A stretch of DNA of 64,000 nucleotides from Clostridia bacterium (GTDB lineage: Bacteria > Bacillota > Clostridia > Lachnospirales > Bianqueaceae). Positions 23,773-32,697 of the stretch are shown here, piece after piece (within the stretch, counting starts at the first letter, position 1; each line of letters starts with the position of its first letter). The notes below the pieces were generated by a model, which saw only the letters and a program-made list of their open reading frames with translations, did no database searches and was not told where the DNA came from. The stretch is from assembly GCA_900764045.1 (NCBI GenBank), contig CAAFMN010000027.1, positions 62,001 to 126,000 on the forward strand, given 5' to 3'. The position numbers were made by a program, and so were the translations under genes.

Positions 23773-26351
23773 AAGTAAAACAGAGAAGATGGAACGGAGA
23801 GGCAACGCCGGAGGTTACTGCCAGAGAGACAGAGCACAGAAAGATCGCGAAGCTTGCGGCAGAAGAGGGTTTTGTACTTTTGAAAAATGAAGGAGATCTT
23901 TTGCCTCTGAAGCCCGGGAGCGCTCTGGGACTGTATGGCGCGGGCGCGGTCAAGACGATCAAGGGAGGTACAGGCTCCGGCGACGTCAACGAGAGAGAAT
24001 CGGTAACGATCCGTCAGGGACTTACCGCTGCCGGTTTTACGATTACAAGTGAGGACTGGCTGGATTCTTATGAAAAAATCTACGCGCAGGCCCGCCAGGA
24101 CTGGAAGGAAAGAGTCCTGAAAAAAGTGCAGGAGATGGGCGGCAACTTTTTCTCAGGCTACTCCACAACACCGTTCTATATGCCGGCAGGTGATCCGGTG
24201 AATGAGGAGAAGGCTGCGGCGGACGGAGCGGACACAGCGGTCTATGTACTCAGCAGAATCGCGGGAGAGAATGCGGACCGCAAAGTGATGGAAGGAGATT
24301 ACCTGATCTCTCAGGAAGAAAAAGAGATTCTGCGCCAGCTGTGCGGCTGCTATGACCATGTAGTATTGGTGATCAATACAGGCGGTCTGATCGATCTGGG
24401 TTTTACGGAAGAGCTGCCGAAGATTCATGCGATCCTGCAGTTTGTTCAGGCGGGACAGGAGGGAGGCTCCGCACTGGCGGACATTCTTACAGGAGCGGCC
24501 GTACCTTCCGGTAAGCTGGTGGACAGCTGGGCGCTTGCCTATGAGGACTATCCCAATGCGGCAACCTTTAGCCACTGCAATAATGATGTGGATACAGAAG
24601 AATATATCGAGGGAATCTATGTAGGATACCGATATTTTGATACGTTTGAAAAGCCGGTTCGTTACGGCTTTGGCTTTGGTTTGTCCTATACGCAGTTTTC
24701 CGTGGAGTTCTGCGATGTTCAGTGGATCTCCGGCAAGGCGCCCAGCGTACAGGTGACGGTGGAGGTACGCAATATCGGCAGCCGATATTCCGGTAAGGAA
24801 GTCGTACAGATCTACGCGTCCTGCCCGCAGGCGAAGCTCCCGAAGGAATTCCGAAGGCTGGTGGCGTTCGGTAAGACCGATAAACTGGCGCCGGGAGAGA
24901 GTCAGAAGCTGAAGCTGATATTCCATGCGGAGGCACTGTCTTCCTATCAGGAACAGACGGCTTCCTGGATTTTGGGGAGCGGGGAATACGGTCTGTGGAT
25001 CGGAAATTCTCTGGAAAGCGCTAAACTGTCCGCGGTATTGGAGCTGAATCAGGATGCAGTCCTTACAGAGTGCATGAATATCTGTCCGCTGCAGCAGAAG
25101 CTGGAAGAGATGGAGCCTGCAAGACAGAGTGTCCTGGAACGGGAAAAGGCATGGCAGGAGCAGGCGAAACAGGAAAATCTGCCGGTAATGCAGATCCCCG
25201 CGGGAGAACTTCAGACACGCAAGGTCGCATATCGGGATCTTACCATGCCGCTGACCGGAGAGGCCGGCAGGATTGTTGAGAGCCTCTCGGAGGAGCAGTT
25301 GATTGAGATGGCGACGGGAGATCCGGGAAAGGGACAGGGAAACATGCTTGGCTCCGCTGGAATTACGATTCCCGGATCCGCCGCGGAGACATCACGCGCA
25401 GCCGCAAAGGAGCCGTGGAATCTGGAGAGTATTGCGCTTGCGGACGGACCGGCCGGACTGCGCCTGAATCAGACCTACCAGATTGAGGATGGCAAGATTA
25501 TTCCGCAGAACTCCTTCAATGCGTTTGAGAGAGGCTTCTTCTCGGATCACAAGGAGACAAGGGGGACAACCCGTTATCAGTATTGCACCGCGATTCCGGT
25601 TGGAACGCTGCTGGCGCAGAGCTGGAATCTGCCTTTGATCGAACAGGTCGGCGAGATGATCGGACGGGAGATGGAACTCTTCCAGGTAACGCTCTGGCTG
25701 GCGCCGGGTATGAACATCCACAGAAATCCGCTGTGCGGACGTAACTTTGAATACTATTCCGAGGATCCGCTGATTGCCGGAATGATGGCATCGGCTATGA
25801 CAAGGGGCGTTCAGAGCATACCGGGATGCGGCACAACAGTCAAGCATTTTGCGTGCAATAACCAGGAGGATAACCGAATGGGCTCGGATACGGTGATCTC
25901 GGAGAGAGCGCTCCGTGAGATCTATCTGAAGGGCTTTGAGATCGCGGTTCGGGATGCGCAGCCCATGTCCATTATGACATCGTACAACATGATCAATGGA
26001 GTACACGCTGCCAACTGCTATGATATCTGTACCCGAGCAGCCCGTGATGAATGGGGATTTGCCGGGGCCATCATGACAGACTGGACAACGACGGATTCTC
26101 CCAGAGGAGAGTGCACGGCTTCCGGGTGTATGCGGGCTGGAAACGATATGGTGATGCCAGGTTCGAAGCGGGATCACGAGAATCTCAGACAGGAATTGGC
26201 CGCGGGAACATTGGATATCCGCGCGCTTCGCCGCTGCGTTTGGAATACAGCCCGAATCATTCTGGCATCCAATCGTTATGAAGAAGCAGAGAGCTATCTG
26301 AAGCAGTTTGAGGGATTGGGAGAGTTCATGAACGCCGTCTCCGGGGATTGA
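23769..26351 (+). CDS. GH3 beta-glucosidase with permuted domain order
   Basis: Glycoside hydrolase family 3, 860 residues, probably releasing glucose or xylose from beta-linked oligosaccharides. The alpha/beta sandwich domain comes first (about 25-330, with GFVLLKNEGDLLPLKPGSAL), then a fibronectin-III-like domain (about 330-430), and the TIM-barrel domain last (about 510-860). This is the reverse of the usual GH3 order and is known from rumen clostridia such as Ruminococcus albus. The nucleophile is Asp771 in GAIMTDWTTTD. No signal peptide is present, so it acts in the cytoplasm. AAAGGGAGG precedes the ATG. The exact substrate is not clear. Confidence 0.93.
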   Translation: MKVKQRRWNGEATPEVTARETEHRKIAKLAAEEGFVLLKNEGDLLPLKPGSALGLYGAGAVKTIKGGTGSGDVNERESVTIRQGLTAAGFTITSEDWLDSYEKIYAQARQDWKERVLKKVQEMGGNFFSGYSTTPFYMPAGDPVNEEKAAADGADTAVYVLSRIAGENADRKVMEGDYLISQEEKEILRQLCGCYDHVVLVINTGGLIDLGFTEELPKIHAILQFVQAGQEGGSALADILTGAAVPSGKLVDSWALAYEDYPNAATFSHCNNDVDTEEYIEGIYVGYRYFDTFEKPVRYGFGFGLSYTQFSVEFCDVQWISGKAPSVQVTVEVRNIGSRYSGKEVVQIYASCPQAKLPKEFRRLVAFGKTDKLAPGESQKLKLIFHAEALSSYQEQTASWILGSGEYGLWIGNSLESAKLSAVLELNQDAVLTECMNICPLQQKLEEMEPARQSVLEREKAWQEQAKQENLPVMQIPAGELQTRKVAYRDLTMPLTGEAGRIVESLSEEQLIEMATGDPGKGQGNMLGSAGITIPGSAAETSRAAAKEPWNLESIALADGPAGLRLNQTYQIEDGKIIPQNSFNAFERGFFSDHKETRGTTRYQYCTAIPVGTLLAQSWNLPLIEQVGEMIGREMELFQVTLWLAPGMNIHRNPLCGRNFEYYSEDPLIAGMMASAMTRGVQSIPGCGTTVKHFACNNQEDNRMGSDTVISERALREIYLKGFEIAVRDAQPMSIMTSYNMINGVHAANCYDICTRAARDEWGFAGAIMTDWTTTDSPRGECTASGCMRAGNDMVMPGSKRDHENLRQELAAGTLDIRALRRCVWNTARIILASNRYEEAESYLKQFEGLGEFMNAVSGD

Positions 26352-26354
26352 TAC

Positions 26355-26383
26355 TTGACAGATATCAGATTTGCTGATATGAT
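26355..26383 (+). promoter_or_regulatory. Promoter of pyrH-frr
   Basis: TTGACA, 17 bases, TATGAT. The spacer contains the perfect inverted repeat ATATCAG-ATTTG-CTGATAT (26362-26380), which runs into the -10 and suggests an operator. Confidence 0.87.
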
Positions 26384-26422
26384 ATGAAATGAGATTATAG
26401 GAACACGCAGGAGGGAACCGGA

Positions 26423-27124
26423 ATGAAGTACCATCGGATTTTGTTGAAGTTAAGCGGGGAAGCGCTTTCCGGAGAAAAGGGCTTTGGGTTTGATGAAGCG
26501 ACGGTTCGGACAGTCGCGAGACAGGTGAAGGAAGCCCATGATCAGGGTGTGGAGATCGGTATCGTGATCGGAGCCGGAAATTTTTGGCGGGGCCGGAGCT
26601 CCAACGAGATGGACCGGGTCAAGGCGGACCAGATCGGGATGCTGGCAACGGTGATGAACTGTCTGTATGCGTCGGAGATCTTCCGCGCGGAAGGGATGGA
26701 GACTTCCGTCTATGCTCCTTATCCGGTGGGATTGTATACGGAGAATTTCAATAAAGACAAAGTCCAGCGGGATCTGAAGGAAGGCAAGATCGTATTCTAT
26801 GCCGGAGGTACGGGACATCCGTATTTTTCAACGGATATGGCGATCGCGCTGCGGGCGGTAGAGACCGATTGCGACGTAATGCTGATGGCCAAGAGCATCG
26901 ACGGCGTGTATGATGACGATCCTCATAAGAATCCGCAGGCGAAGAAGTATGATGAGATGACGTATCAGGAGATTCTGGAGAAGAACCTCAAGGTGATGGA
27001 CCTCCCGGCGGCGGCGCTGTGCATGGAGAATCATATGCCCGCGGTATTGTTCGCCCTCAAGGAAGAACGCAGTATTATCCGGGTAGTCGGCGGAGAGAAG
27101 ATCGGCACAACGATTGTAGGATAA
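26423..27124 (+). CDS. pyrH: UMP kinase
   Basis: Phosphorylates UMP to UDP, 233 residues, amino-acid-kinase fold. It shows LLKLSGEALSGEKGFGFD at the start, GIVIGAGNFWRG for the phosphate loop and the C-terminal VVGGEKIGTTIV. GGAGGG lies before the ATG. frr follows after 24 bases, the standard Firmicute pair. The operator-like repeat in its promoter is the only visible control element. Confidence 0.98.
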   Translation: MKYHRILLKLSGEALSGEKGFGFDEATVRTVARQVKEAHDQGVEIGIVIGAGNFWRGRSSNEMDRVKADQIGMLATVMNCLYASEIFRAEGMETSVYAPYPVGLYTENFNKDKVQRDLKEGKIVFYAGGTGHPYFSTDMAIALRAVETDCDVMLMAKSIDGVYDDDPHKNPQAKKYDEMTYQEILEKNLKVMDLPAAALCMENHMPAVLFALKEERSIIRVVGGEKIGTTIVG

Positions 27125-27148
27125 AAACGGTATAAAGGAGAGAATGAT

Positions 27149-27706
27149 ATGGCAAAGGCAGAGCTGAAGGCATATGAAGAGAGAATGGACAAATCCGTTA
27201 AGGCCCTGGAGGAAGAGTTCAATACAATTCGGGTAGGACGGGCCAATCCGCATGTTCTGGATAAGATTGTGGTAGATTATTACGGAACCCCGACACCGCT
27301 GCAGCAGGTCGGCAATATTACGGTACCGGAAGCCCGGCTGCTGGTGATTCAGCCATGGGACGCCACAATGATCAAGAAGATCGAAAAGGCGATCCAGATG
27401 TCTGAGGTGGGGATCAATCCGACCAGCGACGGCAAGACCATCCGTCTGGTATTCCCGGAACTCACAGAGGAAAAGCGCCGTGAGCAGAGCAAAGATGTCA
27501 AGAAAAAGGGCGAGGCTGCGAAGGTAGCGGTCCGCAATATCCGCCGCGACGGTATGGATGCTTTCAAGAAACAAAAGAAAGAAAGCGATATGACGGAGGA
27601 CGATCTCAAGAATCTGGAGAAAGAGATGCAGGATCTGACAGATCGGTATATCAAAGAGATCGACCGCAGAATTGAAAATAAGACCAAGGAAGTCATGTCG
27701 GTATAA
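27149..27706 (+). CDS. frr: Ribosome recycling factor
   Basis: Splits the post-termination ribosome together with EF-G. It has exactly the family length of 185 residues, with ALEEEFNTIRVGRANPHVLD at the head of the long coiled bundle, YYGTPTPLQQVGNI in domain II and RRDGMDAFKKQKK in the C-terminal helix. AAAGGAGAG precedes the ATG. It is closed by a terminator. Confidence 0.98.
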   Translation: MAKAELKAYEERMDKSVKALEEEFNTIRVGRANPHVLDKIVVDYYGTPTPLQQVGNITVPEARLLVIQPWDATMIKKIEKAIQMSEVGINPTSDGKTIRLVFPELTEEKRREQSKDVKKKGEAAKVAVRNIRRDGMDAFKKQKKESDMTEDDLKNLEKEMQDLTDRYIKEIDRRIENKTKEVMSV

Positions 27707-27712
27707 AAAATG

Positions 27713-27740
27713 AAAGAGGCTGATCCATCGGCCTCTTTTC
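27713..27740 (+). terminator. Terminator after frr
   Basis: AAAGAGGC pairs with GCCTCTTT around a loop with an inner GAT/ATC pair; a short TTTTC follows. The short T run suggests partial read-through into uppS, which has no clear promoter of its own. Confidence 0.7.
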
Positions 27741-27768
27741 TGCACAATGCACGAGAAAGAGGGCTATT

Positions 27769-28512
27769 ATGGCACAGTATGAGAGGATTATGAAACTGCC
27801 CCCGGAAAAAATTCCACGGCATGTGGCAGTGATTCTGGACGGCAATGGACGCTGGGCTGCTCGTCAGAGAGTGGCAAGATCCCGAGGTCATCTTGCCGGA
27901 GCGGAGAACGTGGAGACCATTTCCGACGCGATGATCGATATGGGTGTAGAATACCTGACGGTCTATGCGTTTTCAACCGAAAACTGGAAGCGCAGCGAAG
28001 AAGAGGTTTCTTATCTGATGGCACTGCTGAAGCGCTATCTGATCAAAAACAAAAAAGATGCCATCCGCAGGAATATTCAGATTCGCGTACTGGGCGACAA
28101 GTCAGGGCTCAGCAGTGAGCTGCAAAGCCTGATTCAGGACGTAGAAGAAGCTACCCGCGGTATGGATTCCTTTCATTTGCAGTTTGCGATCAATTACGGC
28201 GGACGCGATGAACTGTGCCGGGCGATGCGCCGGATCGCGGCAGAGGGACACAAGCCAGAAGAGATTACGCAGGAGATGGTGTCAGAACATCTGGATACGG
28301 CGGGAATTCCGGATCCGGATCTTTTGATCCGAACCAGCGGAGAACAGCGCATCAGCAACTTTTTGCTATGGCAGTTGGCGTACAGCGAGTTCTATTTTTC
28401 GGATAAGTACTGGCCGGACTTTACGCCGGAGGACCTGGAAGAGGCCATTCTGGATTATGCCGGCAGGCAGAGAAGGTTCGGCGGGAGAAAGCAGGAGGGC
28501 GCGTCATGCTGA
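27769..28512 (+). CDS. uppS: Undecaprenyl diphosphate synthase
   Basis: Cis-prenyltransferase that builds the C55 lipid carrier for cell-wall synthesis, 247 residues. The catalytic Asp24 lies in HVAVILDGNGRWA, followed by RSRGHLAGAENVE and FSTENWKRS. The C-terminus has the RTSGEQRISNFLLWQLAYSE motif. It overlaps cdsA by 7 bases. The block uppS-cdsA-dxr-rseP-ispG links isoprenoid precursors, lipid carrier and phospholipid synthesis. Confidence 0.98.
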   Translation: MAQYERIMKLPPEKIPRHVAVILDGNGRWAARQRVARSRGHLAGAENVETISDAMIDMGVEYLTVYAFSTENWKRSEEEVSYLMALLKRYLIKNKKDAIRRNIQIRVLGDKSGLSSELQSLIQDVEEATRGMDSFHLQFAINYGGRDELCRAMRRIAAEGHKPEEITQEMVSEHLDTAGIPDPDLLIRTSGEQRISNFLLWQLAYSEFYFSDKYWPDFTPEDLEEAILDYAGRQRRFGGRKQEGASC

Positions 28513-29333
28513 AACGAACAATAAGCGGAGCAGTCCTCATTCTGGTGATGATCGGCCTCATGGGAGTGGGCGGCTGGATTATGCTGGCAGGCCTTCTGGC
28601 AATGAGTCTGGTTGGACTATATGAGTTCTATCACGCGCTGAAGGCGGGAGGACATAATCCCTTTTGGGCTCTGGGGATGGCGACGGCGCTGATCTATTAC
28701 GCGGTATTATATCTATGGCCGGATTATGCCTTCTCTGGCGGATTTTTCCTGTTTTTCGCGGCGATATTCTTTATGGTGATGATGATTGTCAGTGTATTTT
28801 CCTATCCTCGGCATAGGATCGAAGATGTGGCGCTGACATTTATCGGTGTATTATATGTGCCGGTGCTGTTCTCGTTTTTGTATTTCCTGCGGACGCAGGA
28901 GGACGGCGCTTATTATGTATGGTATGCTTTTATGGCTTCCTGGGGGTGCGATACCTGCGCTTATCTGGCGGGACGGGCTTTTGGACGGCATAAGATGGCT
29001 CCGGAACTGAGCCCGAAGAAAACAGTAGAAGGGGCGGTCGGCGGTGTTCTGGGCGCGATTCTTCTGTCAGTAGTATATACGGCATGCATTGCTTCGCATG
29101 TTGAGGAGCCAGCGGTTACGCTTTATATAATGAGCGTTTGCGTAGGACTCTTCGGCGGGTGCCTGGGCCAGATCGGCGATCTGTTTGCGTCGGCGGTCAA
29201 GAGAGTAGTCGGAATCAAGGATTACGGCAAACTGATACCGGGGCACGGCGGGATTCTGGATCGTTATGATTCCACTCTGCTGGTCGCGCCGGTGGTTACG
29301 ATCGTGATCTATATCATCCTGCAGCTGAGTTGA
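28506..29333 (+). CDS. cdsA: Phosphatidate cytidylyltransferase
   Basis: Integral membrane enzyme making CDP-diacylglycerol from phosphatidate and CTP, 275 residues with about seven or eight hydrophobic segments. The C-terminal family signature is SAVKRVVGIKDYGKLIPGHG followed by GILDRYDS. The start ATG lies inside the uppS end, with AGGAGGG as ribosome site. It uses the product of plsC at 16800. Confidence 0.97.
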   Translation: MLKRTISGAVLILVMIGLMGVGGWIMLAGLLAMSLVGLYEFYHALKAGGHNPFWALGMATALIYYAVLYLWPDYAFSGGFFLFFAAIFFMVMMIVSVFSYPRHRIEDVALTFIGVLYVPVLFSFLYFLRTQEDGAYYVWYAFMASWGCDTCAYLAGRAFGRHKMAPELSPKKTVEGAVGGVLGAILLSVVYTACIASHVEEPAVTLYIMSVCVGLFGGCLGQIGDLFASAVKRVVGIKDYGKLIPGHGGILDRYDSTLLVAPVVTIVIYIILQLS

Positions 29334-29351
29334 CGGGGGACAGGAGACAAT

Positions 29352-30500
29352 ATGAAAAGAATCGTAGTGTTGGGTTCTACGGGTTCCATTGGAACGCAAA
29401 CGCTGGATGTGATCCGGCGCTGCCCGGAGAAATTTACCGTGGCGGCATTGGCGGTGCGGGCATCGGTTGATAAGCTGGAGAAGCAGGTGGAGGAGTTCCA
29501 CCCGGAAGCGGCAGTTGTCTATGATGAGGTATCGTACAGAGAGCTGGCGGCGAGGTGGAAGCATCCGCAGACGCGGCTTCTTTGCGGCATGGACGGACTT
29601 CTGGAGGCGGTATCTCTCAAGGACGCGGATACGGTGGTCACAGCGATGGTCGGGATGATCGGGCTGCGGCCGACTGTGGCAGCCATTCAGGCCGGCAAGG
29701 AGATCGCTTTGGCCAATAAGGAGACACTGGTATGCGCCGGCGGTTATATCATGGGCCTGGCAAAAAGAGAAGGCGTCCGGATTTTGCCTGTGGACAGCGA
29801 ACACTGCGCGATTTTTCAGTGCCTTCAGGGAAATAAACACGCCATGCTGCATAAGATTTTACTGACGGCATCCGGAGGTCCTTTCCGAGGCATGACGACG
29901 GCTCAGCTGGAGAATGTTACCAAGGAGCAGGCGTTGAAGCATCCCAATTGGGCGATGGGTGCCAAGATCACGATTGATTCGGCCTCTATGGTGAATAAAG
30001 GACTGGAAATGATTGAGGCCCGGTGGCTGTTTGATTGCCTGCCGGATCAGATTCAGGTAGTCGTGCATCCGCAGAGCGTTGTGCATTCGATGGTAGAATT
30101 TACTGACGGATCAGTACTGGCGCAGCTGGGAGTCCCTGATATGCGCCTCCCTATTCAGGTAGCCTTAGAGTATCCGGAACGGGGACAGCGTGTAGTGGAG
30201 CCGCTGAATTTTGCGGCCCGTATGAATCTGAGCTTTGAAGCGCCGGATGAAGAGGTTTTCGTCTCGTTGCGGCTTGCGAGGGAGGCTATGAGGATGGGCG
30301 GTCTGTATCCGGCAGCGCTCAATACAGCCAATGAGTGCGCGGTCGCGGCCTTCTTGCAGGATCGGATCCGCTTTACGGATATCTACCGCTGGATCGAGCA
30401 GACGATGGAGTGGGCGGATAATAGAGAAATCGCCAGGGATACATATACCCTGGAGGATGTGTTTGCGCTGGAACAGGAGATTCGGGCAAGGCTGAAGTAG
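29352..30500 (+). CDS. dxr: 1-deoxy-D-xylulose 5-phosphate reductoisomerase
   Basis: Committed NADPH-dependent step of the DXP pathway, 382 residues. The NADPH loop is VLGSTGSIGTQTLDVI. The metal-binding and substrate region includes LPVDSEHCAIFQCLQG, LTASGGPFRGM and KITIDSASMVNKGLEMIEA. Eighteen bases separate it from cdsA and 19 from rseP. Confidence 0.98.
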   Translation: MKRIVVLGSTGSIGTQTLDVIRRCPEKFTVAALAVRASVDKLEKQVEEFHPEAAVVYDEVSYRELAARWKHPQTRLLCGMDGLLEAVSLKDADTVVTAMVGMIGLRPTVAAIQAGKEIALANKETLVCAGGYIMGLAKREGVRILPVDSEHCAIFQCLQGNKHAMLHKILLTASGGPFRGMTTAQLENVTKEQALKHPNWAMGAKITIDSASMVNKGLEMIEARWLFDCLPDQIQVVVHPQSVVHSMVEFTDGSVLAQLGVPDMRLPIQVALEYPERGQRVVEPLNFAARMNLSFEAPDEEVFVSLRLAREAMRMGGLYPAALNTANECAVAAFLQDRIRFTDIYRWIEQTMEWADNREIARDTYTLEDVFALEQEIRARLK

Positions 30501-30519
30501 AGCTGGAGGGAAGGAAAGA

Positions 30520-31605
30520 GTGGGAATTATTATCGCGATTCTGGTATTTAGTCTGATGGTCCTGATTCATGAATGGGGCCATTTTATCGTTGCCAGAAAA
30601 AACGGAGTGTTCGTAGAAGAATTCGCGTTGGGGATGGGCCCTAAGATCGTAGGACATATTTCTAAAAAGACAGGAACACTGTATTCCTGGAGGCTGATTC
30701 CCATGGGCGGATTTTGCCGGATGCTGGGAGAAGAAGAGGCTTCGGATAACGAAGGATCCTTTTCTTCCAAGTCGGTATGGGCAAGGCTTGCCATTGTAGC
30801 GGCCGGACCGGTCATGAATATCGTCATGGCATATGTACTGACAGTGGTTGTTATGGCCTGCAGCGGTTACTACACGACGGAGATCCGCGGACTGGATACA
30901 GGGTATGACGCGGCAAAGGCCGGGATTGAAGTAGGGGATTATCTGCTGAAGATCGACGGCCGGAGGATTCATACCTATCAGGACCTCAGTTATGCGTTGA
31001 TGGATATGGACGGCTCTCCGGTAGAGGTTGTGCTGAAGAAGGCCGACGGAACGCAGGAGACTCTGACGGTGACTCCGCAGTACGATGAAGAACAGGGCCG
31101 TTATAGGCTGGGAATCACGATTGGCAGTGATTCCGGCGGTTGGGCCGATGTCGTGAAGAAACAGGGCACGGGAGCGTTGCCGGGAGCGATACTGAGTACG
31201 CTGGGCGAGGCATGGTGGCAGCTGATCGGAAATGTCAAGCTGATCATCCGAAGCTTTGTACAATTGGTTACAGGGCAGGTCAGTGTAGGCAATATGATGG
31301 GACCGATCGGAATCGTGAGTGTGATGGATACCACCTATACAGAGGCGGTGCAATATGGGTGGCTGACCGCTTTGCTGAGTATTTTCAATCTGACGGCGCT
31401 CCTGTCAGTCAATTTGGGTGTGATGAATCTGTTCCCGATTCCGGCGCTGGACGGAAGCAGGATCGTTTTCCTGATCCTGGAGGGGATCCGACGTAAGCCC
31501 ATATCCTCCAAAGTAGAGAATATGATCTATACGATAGGTTTTATATTGTTGATGGCCCTGATGGTATTTATGGCGTATCAGGACATTGTTCGATTATTTG
31601 TATAA
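30520..31605 (+). CDS. rseP: Site-2 intramembrane metalloprotease RseP/RasP
   Basis: Membrane zinc protease that cleaves membrane-embedded anti-sigma factors and signal peptides, 361 residues. The zinc site HEWGH spans His17-His21 in the first helix, a PDZ domain lies near 115-190, and the third ligand is in LFPIPALDGSR near the C-terminus. The start is GTG at 30520 after GGAGGGAAGG. It is placed between dxr and ispG as in most Firmicutes. The local substrate is unknown; no ECF sigma or anti-sigma pair is in view. Confidence 0.95.
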   Translation: MGIIIAILVFSLMVLIHEWGHFIVARKNGVFVEEFALGMGPKIVGHISKKTGTLYSWRLIPMGGFCRMLGEEEASDNEGSFSSKSVWARLAIVAAGPVMNIVMAYVLTVVVMACSGYYTTEIRGLDTGYDAAKAGIEVGDYLLKIDGRRIHTYQDLSYALMDMDGSPVEVVLKKADGTQETLTVTPQYDEEQGRYRLGITIGSDSGGWADVVKKQGTGALPGAILSTLGEAWWQLIGNVKLIIRSFVQLVTGQVSVGNMMGPIGIVSVMDTTYTEAVQYGWLTALLSIFNLTALLSVNLGVMNLFPIPALDGSRIVFLILEGIRRKPISSKVENMIYTIGFILLMALMVFMAYQDIVRLFV

Positions 31606-31616
31606 AGAGGCATAAA

Positions 31617-32690
31617 ATGTATACGAGAGAGCAGACCAGAGCAGTAGAGATCGGCGGTGTCAAGATCGGCGGCGGTAATCCAGTGCGGATTCAGTCCATG
31701 ACCAATACCAAGACGCAGGACGCGCAAGCGACCATTCAGCAGATTCTGCGCCTGGAGCAGGCGGGATGTGAGATCGTACGGGTTACAGTACCTGACAGGA
31801 CAGCAGCGGAAGCACTGGAACAGATCAAGGAAAATATACATATCCCGTTGGTAGCGGATATTCATTTTGATTACCGCCTTGCGATCGCGGCGGTTGAGCA
31901 TGGAGCTGATAAGATCCGGATCAATCCGGGCAATATCGGAGGAGAGGATCGGGTGCGGGCTGTAGTAGAGGCCTGCCGTTCTCATCATGTACCGATTCGG
32001 GTCGGTGTCAATTCCGGATCGATCCGCAAGGATTTGCTGGAAAAGTACGGCGGTCCTACGGTGCAGGCGCTGGTAGAAAGCGCGGCGGAAAATGTCCGGC
32101 TATTGGAGAAGATGAATTTTTATGATATCGTCGTTTCGCTGAAGGCTTCCGAGCTGAATAAATGCGCGGACGCCTATCTGACGTTTGCGGAGGAATTTGC
32201 TTATCCGCTGCATCTGGGAATTACAGAGGCAGGAACGCTTTTTGACGGCGCGGTCAAATCCGCGATGGGACTGGGGATTATGCTTCATCAGGGCATCGGG
32301 GATACGATCCGAGTATCGCTGACCGACGATCCTGTAGAAGAGGTGCGAACCGCCAGAAAGATTCTAACGTTTGCCGGGCTGAGACGTTTTGGCATAGAAT
32401 TTGTTTCCTGTCCGACCTGCGGCAGAACATCCATCGATCTGGTAGGGCTCGCGCATCAGGTACAGGAAGCGCTGGAAGATCTGGAGCTTCCAATTCGCGT
32501 AGCCGTGATGGGATGCGCTGTGAACGGTCCGGGAGAAGCCAGAGAGGCGGATCTTGGAGTTGCCGGAGGAAATGGCGAGGGACTGATTTTTAAAAAGGGA
32601 CAAATCGTGCGTAAGGTGGCGGAAGCGGAGCTGCTGCCGGCGCTGCTGCACGAGGTGGAAGAATTGAAGAAGAGTATGCAGAAGGAATGA
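31617..32690 (+). CDS. ispG: 4-hydroxy-3-methylbut-2-enyl diphosphate synthase (flavodoxin)
   Basis: Iron-sulphur enzyme that reductively opens the cyclodiphosphate in the DXP pathway, 357 residues. It has an N-terminal TIM barrel (VRIQSMTNTKTQD, LVADIHFDYRLA) and a C-terminal 4Fe-4S domain with Cys265 and Cys268 (SCPTCGRTSIDL) and Cys300 (VMGCAVNGPGEA). polC begins 7 bases after the stop. The last enzyme, ispH, is not in the window. Confidence 0.98.
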   Translation: MYTREQTRAVEIGGVKIGGGNPVRIQSMTNTKTQDAQATIQQILRLEQAGCEIVRVTVPDRTAAEALEQIKENIHIPLVADIHFDYRLAIAAVEHGADKIRINPGNIGGEDRVRAVVEACRSHHVPIRVGVNSGSIRKDLLEKYGGPTVQALVESAAENVRLLEKMNFYDIVVSLKASELNKCADAYLTFAEEFAYPLHLGITEAGTLFDGAVKSAMGLGIMLHQGIGDTIRVSLTDDPVEEVRTARKILTFAGLRRFGIEFVSCPTCGRTSIDLVGLAHQVQEALEDLELPIRVAVMGCAVNGPGEAREADLGVAGGNGEGLIFKKGQIVRKVAEAELLPALLHEVEELKKSMQKE

Positions 32691-32697
32691 CGATAGA

